Under the pieces are notes generated by a model, which saw only the letters and a program-made list of their open reading frames with translations, ran no database searches and had not been told where the DNA came from. A stretch of 64,000 bases of DNA. Origin: Bacteroidetes bacterium 43-93. Lineage in GTDB: Bacteria; Bacteroidota; Bacteroidia; Chitinophagales; Chitinophagaceae. The stretch spans positions 186,001-250,000 of the forward strand of contig MKUO01000004.1 of assembly GCA_001897855.1 (NCBI GenBank), written 5' to 3'. The translations under genes and the position numbers were made by a program. Of the stretch, positions 7,998 through 17,034 are shown one piece after another. Position 1 is the stretch's first letter. Every line of letters starts with the position of its first letter.

Positions 7998-8135
7998 TCA
8001 GTTTACAGTAGGCAGTATGCAGTATGCAATTGGCATCAAATATCCAGTATCAACCATCCAGCATCCCGGAATCCTAAATCTAGTATCCAGCATCAAGCAT
8101 CACGTATCCAGTATCCAGCATCCGACACCCATTTT
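7998..8135 (+). repeat. Degenerate 7-bp repeat tract upstream of pyrR
   Basis: The tract reads as phased 7-mers: CAGTAGG, CAGTATG, CAGTATG, then ATCCAGT, ATCAACC, ATCCAGC and further ATCCAGY-like units up to the pyrR promoter. Its reading frame is open through pyrR, but it lies upstream of the promoter and is not part of the protein. Similar heptads occur at 43151 and 43562. Confidence 0.65.
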
Positions 8136-8163
8136 GACTTTCCGCCCCGAAATACTATTTTTG
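8133..8163 (+). promoter_or_regulatory. Bacteroidetes-type promoter for pyrR-pyrB
   Basis: TTTG at 8133-8136 and TATTTTTG at 8156-8163 with 19 bases between fit the consensus well. This fixes the transcription start near 8170 and excludes the upstream in-frame codons as coding. Confidence 0.75.
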
Positions 8164-8181
8164 CTAAAATCCCACGTACAG

Positions 8182-8715
8182 TTGAAGACCCTGCTTGATA
8201 ATAAGCAACTCGACATTACTCTGCAACGCCTGGCTCATCAATTAGTTGAGAACCACCTTCAATTTAAAGATACTGTGATCATTGGTATACAGCCCCGCGG
8301 CATCTGGCTGTCAGACCGTATTGCGGCCATTGTATCCCGTATTACCAAAGCGAAGGACATCCCATACGGCAAGCTGGATATTACCTTCTACCGCGACGAT
8401 GTGCACCAGGCAGGCCAGGAAATGAATGTGCCCTCATCCACCAATATAGATTTCAGCATAGAGAACAAGGACGTGATACTGGTAGACGATGTGCTGCATA
8501 CCGGCCGCACCATCCGCAGCGCTATGGATGCCCTCATCGATTTCGGCAGGCCCAAAAGCGTAGAGCTGCTGGTGCTGATAGACCGCCGCTTTAGCCGCGA
8601 GCTTCCTATACAACCCGATTACGTAGGCCAGACGGTAGACACCATCATCACCCAAAAGGTAAAAGTGCACTGGAAGGAAAAAGACGGTAAAGACGAAGTT
8701 GTATTGATCGATTAA
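8182..8715 (+). CDS. pyrR: Bifunctional pyr operon regulator / uracil phosphoribosyltransferase
   Basis: 177 residues from the TTG at 8182, the usual PyrR length. The PRPP-binding loop is VILVDDVLHTGRTIRSAMDA, and the N-terminal block IIGIQPRGIWLSDRIA is the family's second conserved region. In Firmicutes PyrR attenuates pyr mRNA and has weak UPRTase activity; in Bacteroidota the RNA-binding role is less certain. The frame is open to 8017, but the promoter at 8133-8163 rules that part out; no in-frame ATG exists near the true N-terminus, so TTG was chosen. It lies 10 bp upstream of pyrB in the same operon. Confidence 0.85.
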   Translation: MKTLLDNKQLDITLQRLAHQLVENHLQFKDTVIIGIQPRGIWLSDRIAAIVSRITKAKDIPYGKLDITFYRDDVHQAGQEMNVPSSTNIDFSIENKDVILVDDVLHTGRTIRSAMDALIDFGRPKSVELLVLIDRRFSRELPIQPDYVGQTVDTIITQKVKVHWKEKDGKDEVVLID

Positions 8716-8725
8716 AAAAATTGAA

Positions 8726-9655
8726 ATGTCGCTATCTGTAAAACATCTGTTAGGCATTAAAGAACTGCAGCCGGGGGATATCCAGACCATCTTCCGCACG
8801 GCAGATAATTTTAAACAGGTATTACAAAGGCAGATAAAGAAAGTACCTGCACTCAGGGATACTACCATAGCCAATATATTTTTTGAGAATTCTACCCGTA
8901 CCCGCATCTCTTTTGAGCTTGCAGAGAAAAGGCTCAGTGCAGATGTGGTCAATTTCTCAGCTTCCGGTTCTTCTGTTTCCAAAGGGGAGACCTTGATAGA
9001 TACCGTTCATAATATCCTGGCCATGAAGGTGGATATGATCGTGATGCGCCACTCGGCCAGCGGTGCGCCCTGGTTCCTGTCCAACCATACAGATGCCAGC
9101 ATCATCAATGCAGGTGATGGCATCAATGAGCATCCTACACAGGCCCTGCTCGATGCATTCTCCATCCGCGAGCGCCTCGGCGAGCTCAAAGGCAAGCGTA
9201 TCGCCATCATCGGCGATATCATGCACTCCCGCGTGGCACTGAGTAATATATATTGCCTCGGTAAGCTGGGGGCAGAGGTAATGGTGGCAGGCCCGCCAAC
9301 CCTCATACCAAAGCATATAGAAAAGATGGGCGTGAAGGTAGAGTATGATGTGAAGAAAGCCCTCAAGTGGTGCGAGGTAGCCAACGTGCTACGCATCCAG
9401 CTGGAACGCCAGCATAAACCATTATTTTCAACACTTAGAGAATACTCATTATACTACGGCATCAATAAACAAATGCTGGATGACCTGCAGAAAGAGATAC
9501 TCATCATGCACCCCGGTCCTATCAACCGTGGGGTAGAGTTAAACTCAGATGTGGCCGACAGCAAGCAGTCTATCATCCTCAACCAGGTAGAAAATGGCGT
9601 AGCCATCCGTATGGCTGTCATCTACCTGCTTTCCGGTAAAAGAGAGCTGGAATAG
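8726..9655 (+). CDS. pyrB: Aspartate carbamoyltransferase catalytic chain
   Basis: 309 residues, the standard length. It condenses carbamoyl phosphate and L-aspartate to N-carbamoyl-L-aspartate, the committed step of pyrimidine synthesis, in the cytoplasm. The carbamoyl-phosphate loop is FFENSTRTRISFELAEKRL. Other family motifs are MRHSASGAPWFL, INAGDGINEHPTQALLDAFS and HPGPINRGVELN. It follows pyrR by 10 bp. No regulatory chain pyrI is present, so this is the Bacillus-like PyrR-PyrB arrangement. Confidence 0.96.
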   Translation: MSLSVKHLLGIKELQPGDIQTIFRTADNFKQVLQRQIKKVPALRDTTIANIFFENSTRTRISFELAEKRLSADVVNFSASGSSVSKGETLIDTVHNILAMKVDMIVMRHSASGAPWFLSNHTDASIINAGDGINEHPTQALLDAFSIRERLGELKGKRIAIIGDIMHSRVALSNIYCLGKLGAEVMVAGPPTLIPKHIEKMGVKVEYDVKKALKWCEVANVLRIQLERQHKPLFSTLREYSLYYGINKQMLDDLQKEILIMHPGPINRGVELNSDVADSKQSIILNQVENGVAIRMAVIYLLSGKRELE

Positions 9656-9768
9656 CGGGTTACCCACATTGCTTTCCGCTTTGCGTACAAATCGTATCTT
9701 TGTAACCGTTTTGCCGTTTTTTTAGATAGAAAGATTGTCAAAGCTTATTTTTAACTAATATCAACAAC

Positions 9769-10626
9769 ATGTCCTCTACCTGGTTTCGTCGTATTAAGAA
9801 AGGCATTCTTACCAGTACGCATGAAAAGAAGGAAGCTCCGGATGGGGTATGGCACAAATGCCCCGAGTGTAAGGTAACCATCACGGTTAAGGAATTACAG
9901 GAACACCTGTACGTTTGCCCCAAATGCAATTATCATAACCGCATCAACGCTCCCGAATATTTCGATTTACTTTTCGATGATGATTCTGCAGAACTCCTGT
10001 TCGAGAATATAGCGCCTAAAGACAAGCTGGGCTTCGTAGACCTGAAGCCATACGCAGTAAGGCTGAAGGATGCGCAAAGAACTACAGGTTTATTAGATGC
10101 TATGACCGTAGGTGTGGGCGATATAGAAGGCCGCAAGATTGTCATCGCCTGTATGAACTTTAACTTTATTGGTGGTTCTATGGGTAGTGTAGTAGGGGAG
10201 AAGATTGCCCGTGGTATTGAATACGCTATCCAGCATAAGCTGCCATTTATGATCATCTCCAAATCAGGTGGTGCCCGTATGATGGAAAGCGCCTTCTCGC
10301 TGATGCAGATGGCAAAAACCTCGGCGAAGTTAACAAGGTTAGCAAAAGCCGGCCTGCCTTATATATCTTTTATTACAGATCCTACAACCGGTGGTGTTAC
10401 CGCTTCCTATGCTATGCTGGGCGATATCAATATCGCAGAGCCAAAAGCATTGATCGGTTTTGCCGGCCCGAGGGTTATTAAAGAAACCATCAAAAAGGAT
10501 CTTCCGCCGGGCTTCCAGCGCTCAGAGTTCCTGCTGGAGCATGGCTTCCTCGATTTTATAGTACAGCGTCAAAACCTGAAGGAAAAGCTGACTATGGTGA
10601 TCGACTGGTACATGAAGAATAAATAA
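9769..10626 (+). CDS. accD: Acetyl-CoA carboxylase carboxyltransferase subunit beta
   Basis: 285 residues. AccD joins AccA to move the carboxyl group from carboxybiotin to acetyl-CoA, giving malonyl-CoA for fatty acid synthesis. The N-terminal zinc ribbon has CPEC and CPKC pairs, about 20 residues apart. The crotonase-like core carries [20 protein letters not shown] and [21 protein letters not shown] -7 box TATCTTTG is at 9695-9702, so it has its own promoter after pyrB. smpB follows 21 bp later. Confidence 0.96.
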   Translation: MSSTWFRRIKKGILTSTHEKKEAPDGVWHKCPECKVTITVKELQEHLYVCPKCNYHNRINAPEYFDLLFDDDSAELLFENIAPKDKLGFVDLKPYAVRLKDAQRTTGLLDAMTVGVGDIEGRKIVIACMNFNFIGGSMGSVVGEKIARGIEYAIQHKLPFMIISKSGGARMMESAFSLMQMAKTSAKLTRLAKAGLPYISFITDPTTGGVTASYAMLGDINIAEPKALIGFAGPRVIKETIKKDLPPGFQRSEFLLEHGFLDFIVQRQNLKEKLTMVIDWYMKNK

Positions 10627-10647
10627 CTATTGTAAACCTACCCTCAC

Positions 10648-11106
10648 TTGGCCCAGGACAAAGTATATATTAAAAACCGTTCTGCTACTTTCGAGTACGC
10701 GATAGAGGACAAACTCACTGCCGGTATGGTACTTACCGGCTCCGAGATCAAGTCCATACGTGCCGGCAAGGTGAGCTTTAATGATAGTTATTGTCTTTTC
10801 AGTCATGGAGAGCTTTGGGTAAAAAGCCTGCACATATCTGAGTATGTCAATGCGGGTTATGCCGGCCATGACCCCACCCGCGAACGCAAACTGCTGCTAA
10901 ATAAGCGCGAACTGCGCAAATGGGAAACTAAAATAAAAGAAAAGGGTTATACGATTGTTCCACTCGCCGTTTTTATCAATGAAAATGGCTTTGCTAAAAT
11001 AGAAATAGGCCTCGGCAGGGGTAAAAAACTGCACGATAAACGCGAGACTATCAAATCGCGTGATGTTGATCGGGAAATTAAAAGGGAGCTATACAAAAAC
11101 CGCTGA
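10648..11106 (+). CDS. smpB: SsrA-binding protein SmpB
   Basis: 152 residues. SmpB binds tmRNA and brings it to stalled ribosomes for trans-translation. Family motifs: YIKNRSATFEYAIEDKLTAG, GSEIKSIRAGKVSF, ISEYVNAGYAGHDPTRERKL and the C-terminal basic tail GKKLHDKRETIKSRDVDREI. The start is TTG at 10648: an in-frame TAA at 10633 excludes anything upstream, and the family begins just before the YIxNRxA block. The tmRNA gene itself is not in the window. Probably co-transcribed with accD. Confidence 0.93.
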   Translation: MAQDKVYIKNRSATFEYAIEDKLTAGMVLTGSEIKSIRAGKVSFNDSYCLFSHGELWVKSLHISEYVNAGYAGHDPTRERKLLLNKRELRKWETKIKEKGYTIVPLAVFINENGFAKIEIGLGRGKKLHDKRETIKSRDVDREIKRELYKNR

Positions 11107-11270
11107 TAATCAATCTGCGGTTTTAACCGTTGATTAGTTTTGGGCATTTCACATTAAAATACGTGAATATCATGCCCAAATAGTTGAAAATAAAAACTAA
11201 TCATTCTATTTTTATCATACAATATTGTGTTAAAATTTTGAGCGGCTTTTCGCTGCTTGTGTAACCGCGT

Positions 11271-14200
11271 ATGATGAGACTTAAACCCTTATTATTTTTT
11301 ATTGTAACGCTCCTATTCGCACAAGGCCATCTTGCAGCGCAAAGTTTTTCTTGCCCATCTAACATTGATTTTGAGTTAGGTAACCTCTCTAACTGGAACT
11401 TGTATACCGGCAGTTGCTGTCCCATCAGTACGCCTACTCCCGGTGCAGTCAGTGGCAGGCATACCATCACATCGGGTACGGCTACAGACTTCTACGGTGG
11501 CTTCCCGGTAATATCTCCTGCTGTAGGTTTTTATTCCATGAAGCTTGGTAATGCCAGTACTAATTCTGAAGCTGAAAGAGCGCGCTATTATATACGCATA
11601 CCGGCTAATGCCAATAACTATAGTGTCTTTTACCGTTACGCAGTAGTATTCCAGGATCCTAATCACACACCCGCGCAGCAGCCGCGTTTCGAGGTTTCGG
11701 CTTTTGATTCTGCTACCGGCACCCCGATACCATGTACAGTGCGTAGTTATGTTGCATCGAGTAGTCTTCCGGGTTTTACACAATCAACAGTAGATGCTAC
11801 TGTTTGGTATTTGCCCTGGACAATATCGTCACTTAATTTATCAGGCAGTGCCGGTAAAACCATAGCCGTAGATTTTGCTTCGGGCGACTGCGCACTTGGT
11901 GGCCACTTTGGCTATGGATATATTGATATTAGCTGCGGCCTTTTTTCTATAAGCAACCAGGAGTGCAATCTTGGAGGCAATACAACCCTTTCTGCTCCTC
12001 CCGGTTTCAGGCTCTATACCTGGATGGATTCCAGTTTTACAACCACTATTGCAACAGGGCAAACGGTCTCTATACCAACCCCAAGCGTTACGACAAAATA
12101 TAAACTTATACTCACACCATATCAGGGTTTTGGTTGTGCAGATACGCTTACCAGCGTAATTACGGTATCAGATCTTGCCATTAAGGCTCCTAATGATACT
12201 ATGATCTGCCGGAATGCTTCCATCAAACTAATGAGCAATCACACCGGTGGTATAGCCCCATACTCATTCTCCTGGACACCTTCTGCAACTGTGAGTTGCA
12301 GCAATTGCGACACGACCAATGTAACTCCCGTGGCACCAACGGATTATTATATAACCGTCACCGATAGCACCGGCTGCTTCCGTAAAGACACAGTACATGT
12401 TATTCCTTCTCCTTACACAACACTAACCAAAAACGATGTGGCATGTTTTGGAGACTCTACGGGGTCTGTCACAGCCAATGTGTTGGGCATAAGTCCTTTT
12501 ACTTATAGCTGGAATACCACCCCTCCGAAAACTACAGCGACAATATCAAACCTTAAAATAGGCAGTTATACGGTGATAGTGACTGACAGCATCAGTTGTA
12601 AGGATACGCAAACAGTCGCCTTAACAGAGCCTACAGCTATAGCAATATCCACTACAAAAGTCAATGTTACCTGCCATGGCCTAAATAACGGTTCTATCAG
12701 TGCTACGGTGACAGGTGGCGTAGCACCTTATACTTATAGCTGGAATACGAGCCCTGCCCAGACTACGGCAAACATAACCGGCCTTTTTGAGGGTGTATAT
12801 ACATTAACTGTTACTGATGCTCACGGATGTGTTGCAATCCATGTTGATACGATCTCGGGCCCGCAGGTTTTGACAACGGTCAATCCCGGCATCACGAATG
12901 TTAGTTGCCATTCGGGTAACGATGGAGCCATAATCGCGGGTGCTACCGGCGGCACGGCGCCATATACCTATAGCTGGAATACTGTACCCGTTCAAACAAC
13001 AAGTAGTATTAGCGGATTAACTGCAGGGAATTATACGATTACTATTACGGACGATCATGGTTGTTCTGTTAGTGCCACCTATACTGTAACTGAACCAGCA
13101 TGGCTCACCACAACAATCACGTACAAAAAGGATATTGATTGTTACGATTCCAGTACGGGTATGGCCGTAGTAGTGGCTACCGGTGGTACGGGGCCTTATA
13201 CCTATAGCTGGAATAGTACTCCGGCCCAAACAACAGATACTGCAAGAAACCTTCATGCAGGTTTCTATAATGTTACAGTTACAGATTCAAAAGGCTGCAC
13301 TAATTCCTATGGATATGTTACTTTAAATCAAAATAGCAGAATTACAATAACGCCAACTGTAACTGATGCGAATTGTTATGGAGAAAATAATGGCGCTATT
13401 AGTACAAGTGTTTCAGGTGGGGTGCCAACCTATACTTATAGCTGGAACACCAGTCCTGTTCGTACAACTACTAATATCAATAATATAACTGCAGGCAACT
13501 ACACCTTAACAGTAACTGACAGCAAATCCTGCATCATGTCAAAAACGATAACAGTAGCAGAACCTGCTTTACTTGTTGCCACCATTGCTAAAACAGATGT
13601 TACCTGCAATGGAAAGGGAGATGGTATAGCTACTGCAAATGTTACAGGTGGTACTGCAGCCTATAGCTATAGCTGGAATACAACGCCCGTGCAGACTACA
13701 CAAAGCATCTCCGGCCTTGTTCCTGCTTCCTATACAGTTTCTGTAGCAGATGGCCATGGTTGTACTGCATCAGCCAGCACAACGATCACCGAGCCTGCAG
13801 TGCTTCGGAGTTCTATTACACATACGAATGTAAGCTGCTATGGCGGATCAGATGCTACAGCTACGGTAACGCCTACAGGTGGTAATAGTCCTTATACGTA
13901 TAGGTGGAATTCGTCACCTGTGCAAACGACTGCTAATGCCAATTCGCTGAATGCCGGTCCATATAATGTTATGGTAACCGATAGCAAAGGATGTACTTAC
14001 CAGGATACGGTAACGATAGGCCAGCCAACTGCCCTGGTTGTTACACCTTCTACTGTTAAGAATATTAGCTGCTATGGCAGGACAGACGGTTCTATAGTCA
14101 TAACAGCATCCGGCGGTACTTCTCCTTATAATTATCTATGGACAACTATTTCGCCACTTAATTTTACCGCAACAGCTACTAACCTGGCAGTAGGTACTTA

Positions 14201-15950
14201 TCCTGTAAAGGTTTCAGATGCAAAAGGCTGCAACCTTACGATATCAGTCCCTATTACCCAACCGGCGCAGCTCACGTCAAGCGCGACAAGTACCGACGTT
14301 ACCTGCTTTGGTGCCAATAATGGTACTGCTTCTGTAACCGCAAATGGGGGTACTACGCCTTATAGATATTCCTGGAATACTTATCCCGTGCAAACAACTG
14401 CAAACCCTACGGGAATAGGGCCCGGCTCTTACGCGGTGACCGTTACCGATACGAATGGCTGTACCAGTACTTCGAGGGTGAACATCGCACAGCCCGCCGC
14501 TCTGACAATTGCAGACAGTACAAAAAGCATTAACTGCTATGGTGGAAATGATGGTTATATCAATATCAAAGCATCAGGAGGGATTGCACCATATACATAT
14601 TCCTGGAACACCATACCGCCTCAAACAACGACGACGCTAACAGGTTTGAAGAGCGGCTCATATACCGTAACGCTGACAGATGCCAACAATTGTACATTAT
14701 TAAAGAGTTACAGCCTTACCCAGCCGGCCAAACTATCTGCCATTGTTCGTGCAGACAGCGGTACCTGTCGAGAAAATGCAAATGGATCAGGTTATGTTAA
14801 TGTATCAGGTGGTGTAAAACCTTATAAGATAATGTGGCGTGATCCGGCCAATTCTACCACCTCTGCTATTGCAAAGCTGAATGCAGGAAAATATGGGGTA
14901 GTAATAACTGACTCCAACGGCTGTGTACTGAAAGATACATTGACCATACCATTGCTGCCGTCGCCTGTATTATCTATTAAACTATCAGATACGGTGGTAT
15001 GTGCAGGCACTGCCGTAGTAATGACTGCAAATGGAGGTATACACTATAAATGGACACCACCCGCAGACTTGCTGTGCGATACCTGCGATACGAATGTGTT
15101 TACACTGCCCAATACCGCTACTTATACACTTACAGGCTATAATGCATTCGGTTGTAAAGACACTGCATCCGCCACCATCAAGGTCATCAACCGTTCTGCA
15201 GCTTCTGTTGGTGATGAAGTGAAAATATGTGTAGGCGACAAAGCGCAGTTGAGTGCTAATGGAGGTATCACTTATAACTGGTCTCCGGCGACAACACTAA
15301 ACGCGCCGGATAGTAGTAACCCAATAGCAAAACCGGATAGCACAACGATATACCGGGTGATCATAAAGGAGAACAAATGCTTTACCGATACCCTGCTGCA
15401 GCAGGTTACCGTTTATCCATACCCAACAGTAGATGCCGGGCCAGATGTAGTAGGTGTTCCCGGTGCTTCTATGCAGTTTACCGCTACTGCATTAAACGCA
15501 GAGCGCTATGAATGGACCCCTAATACATGGCTTGGTTGTGCAGACTGCCTTAACCCAATAGTGACACCTAAAGCCACGCAGAAATATACTTTAAAAGCTA
15601 TAAGCCCCGGTGGATGCTATGCAACAGATACCGTGACAGCACGAATAGCCTGTGATGGTAATACCGCATATCTGCCCAATACATTTTCACCAAACGGTGA
15701 CGGACAAAATGATATATTCTATCCAAGGGGTGATGGTTTCACAACCATCATGAACTTCAGGGTGATAGACAGGTGGGGAGAGATGCTCTTTTCAGCTAAT
15801 AATTTTCTTGCCAACGATAAGGCATTTGGGTGGGATGGAACCTATCATAACACGCCGGTGACACCGGGAGTGTATGTATATGTATTGGAAATTGGTTGCC
15901 CGAATAACACTACAAGTATCATTAAAGGAAATATTACATTATTACGATAA
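11271..15950 (+). CDS. Giant SprB-repeat surface protein with T9SS type-B sorting domain
   Basis: 1559 residues. Signal peptide at residues 1-24 (ends LFAQGHLAAQ); a second ATG at 11274 could be the true start. Residues 25-225 form a lectin-like/jelly-roll N-terminal domain (FELGNLSNWNLYTGSCC). About eleven SprB repeats follow (residues about 383-1225), each near 78 residues with cores such as GGTAPYTYSWNT, PVQTT and YTVTVTDxxGC. Two PKD/Ig-like segments precede the C-terminal sorting domain NTFSPNGDGQNDIFY / GWDGTYHNTPVTPGVYVYV. SprB of Flavobacterium is the moving surface adhesin of gliding. The PorP/SprF-type gene starts 3 bp after the stop, as sprF follows sprB, so adhesion or gliding is likely (inference). 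Confidence 0.92.
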   Translation: MMRLKPLLFFIVTLLFAQGHLAAQSFSCPSNIDFELGNLSNWNLYTGSCCPISTPTPGAVSGRHTITSGTATDFYGGFPVISPAVGFYSMKLGNASTNSEAERARYYIRIPANANNYSVFYRYAVVFQDPNHTPAQQPRFEVSAFDSATGTPIPCTVRSYVASSSLPGFTQSTVDATVWYLPWTISSLNLSGSAGKTIAVDFASGDCALGGHFGYGYIDISCGLFSISNQECNLGGNTTLSAPPGFRLYTWMDSSFTTTIATGQTVSIPTPSVTTKYKLILTPYQGFGCADTLTSVITVSDLAIKAPNDTMICRNASIKLMSNHTGGIAPYSFSWTPSATVSCSNCDTTNVTPVAPTDYYITVTDSTGCFRKDTVHVIPSPYTTLTKNDVACFGDSTGSVTANVLGISPFTYSWNTTPPKTTATISNLKIGSYTVIVTDSISCKDTQTVALTEPTAIAISTTKVNVTCHGLNNGSISATVTGGVAPYTYSWNTSPAQTTANITGLFEGVYTLTVTDAHGCVAIHVDTISGPQVLTTVNPGITNVSCHSGNDGAIIAGATGGTAPYTYSWNTVPVQTTSSISGLTAGNYTITITDDHGCSVSATYTVTEPAWLTTTITYKKDIDCYDSSTGMAVVVATGGTGPYTYSWNSTPAQTTDTARNLHAGFYNVTVTDSKGCTNSYGYVTLNQNSRITITPTVTDANCYGENNGAISTSVSGGVPTYTYSWNTSPVRTTTNINNITAGNYTLTVTDSKSCIMSKTITVAEPALLVATIAKTDVTCNGKGDGIATANVTGGTAAYSYSWNTTPVQTTQSISGLVPASYTVSVADGHGCTASASTTITEPAVLRSSITHTNVSCYGGSDATATVTPTGGNSPYTYRWNSSPVQTTANANSLNAGPYNVMVTDSKGCTYQDTVTIGQPTALVVTPSTVKNISCYGRTDGSIVITASGGTSPYNYLWTTISPLNFTATATNLAVGTYPVKVSDAKGCNLTISVPITQPAQLTSSATSTDVTCFGANNGTASVTANGGTTPYRYSWNTYPVQTTANPTGIGPGSYAVTVTDTNGCTSTSRVNIAQPAALTIADSTKSINCYGGNDGYINIKASGGIAPYTYSWNTIPPQTTTTLTGLKSGSYTVTLTDANNCTLLKSYSLTQPAKLSAIVRADSGTCRENANGSGYVNVSGGVKPYKIMWRDPANSTTSAIAKLNAGKYGVVITDSNGCVLKDTLTIPLLPSPVLSIKLSDTVVCAGTAVVMTANGGIHYKWTPPADLLCDTCDTNVFTLPNTATYTLTGYNAFGCKDTASATIKVINRSAASVGDEVKICVGDKAQLSANGGITYNWSPATTLNAPDSSNPIAKPDSTTIYRVIIKENKCFTDTLLQQVTVYPYPTVDAGPDVVGVPGASMQFTATALNAERYEWTPNTWLGCADCLNPIVTPKATQKYTLKAISPGGCYATDTVTARIACDGNTAYLPNTFSPNGDGQNDIFYPRGDGFTTIMNFRVIDRWGEMLFSANNFLANDKAFGWDGTYHNTPVTPGVYVYVLEIGCPNNTTSIIKGNITLLR
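12420..14950 (+). repeat. Tandem SprB-coding repeats
   Basis: About eleven in-frame units near 231-237 bp, visible at DNA level by the recurring TATAGCTGGAATA core for YSWNT. Units 8 and 11 are the most diverged (YNYLWTT and YKIMWRD in place of YTYSWNT). Confidence 0.8.
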
Positions 15951-15953
15951 CCC

Positions 15954-17027
15954 ATGAACAAAGTGAACATGAAAAGGCGAGTGTTACATATTAAAATAGT
16001 CCTGGGCATATTGCTCCTCGTAAGCGCAGAACAAGCTAGTGCTCAAGACCCTTATTTTTCTCAGTTTTATCAAACATCATTATACCGAAACCCGGCACTG
16101 ATTGGCGTGCTGGGAGGTTCTTATAGCGCGGGTGTAATATATCGCTCGCAATGGAATAGCCTGGGTACTGCGTTCAATACCATTATGGCATCGGCGGAGG
16201 GTAAGGTAATGATCAATAAAGAAGTGCATGATTATTTGAGTTTTGGCTTATGCGTAAACAGTGATAAAGCAGGAAGTATTGATTACAGCTCTACTGATGT
16301 ATATGCCGGTATCAACTATAACAAATCGCTGGAGGACAGGCACCATTCTTTCTTGTCAATGGGATTTACCGCGGCCTATAAACAAAACTCCTTCGACCCC
16401 AGCAAAATGACCGTTGACAACCAGTTTATCAATGGCGGGTTTGATAACAGCCTGGTTTCGGGCGAAAACTTTACGAGTAACAAGATCTCTTATATAGACC
16501 TAAGCGCCGGGATGAGTTATAACACATCTTTTGGAGCAAAAAACGAAAACGCGTTTTATATTGGCGCTGCTGCCTTTCACCTGCTGAGGCCATACTCAAG
16601 TTTTTATTCCAATACAGCAGTAAAAAGAAGCGTTCGCTGGTCGGCTAACCTGGGTTTTGTAGGACGTATTACTGAAAGGGTAGGCTGGCTTTATCATACA
16701 GATGTGCAGATAGAAAATCCGCATCAGCAAATAGTAACCGGTGGTATGCTTAGCTGGGTGGGATATAAAGATGGTGGCGATAAAAAGATGATCTTTTCGG
16801 CAGGGGCCTTTTACCGGTTTCAGGATGCGATCATACCAACCATAAAAATCGACTATAGCCATTGTGCAGTGACATTCTCTTACGATTATGCATCATCTGC
16901 CAAAATACTACACTCAGGAACTTTTGCATCCTACGAGATATCGTTCTATGTAAACGGCAACAGTAAGAATATACCCGTGAGCAATGGACTTACCTGCCCG
17001 CGCTTCTCTAATTTCGACGACTATTAG
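15954..17027 (+). CDS. PorP/SprF family type IX secretion system membrane protein
   Basis: 357 residues (352 if it starts at the second ATG, 15969). Signal peptide ends SAEQASAQ. The mature start DPYFSQFYQTSLYRNPALIGVLGG is the PorP/SprF hallmark, followed by the SQWNSLGTAFNT block and beta-barrel strands to the C-terminus. PorP/SprF proteins are outer-membrane barrels that hold type-B T9SS cargo such as SprB at the surface. It lies 3 bp after the SprB-repeat gene, so the two are translationally coupled and the cargo-anchor pairing is well supported. It is convergent with the saccharopine dehydrogenase-like gene, 7 bp away. Confidence 0.93.
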   Translation: MNKVNMKRRVLHIKIVLGILLLVSAEQASAQDPYFSQFYQTSLYRNPALIGVLGGSYSAGVIYRSQWNSLGTAFNTIMASAEGKVMINKEVHDYLSFGLCVNSDKAGSIDYSSTDVYAGINYNKSLEDRHHSFLSMGFTAAYKQNSFDPSKMTVDNQFINGGFDNSLVSGENFTSNKISYIDLSAGMSYNTSFGAKNENAFYIGAAAFHLLRPYSSFYSNTAVKRSVRWSANLGFVGRITERVGWLYHTDVQIENPHQQIVTGGMLSWVGYKDGGDKKMIFSAGAFYRFQDAIIPTIKIDYSHCAVTFSYDYASSAKILHSGTFASYEISFYVNGNSKNIPVSNGLTCPRFSNFDDY

Positions 17028-17034
17028 AATAACA

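Noticed and set aside
8017-8181. N-terminal extension of pyrR
   Set aside because: Its sequence is the heptad repeat tract and lies upstream of the pyrR promoter.
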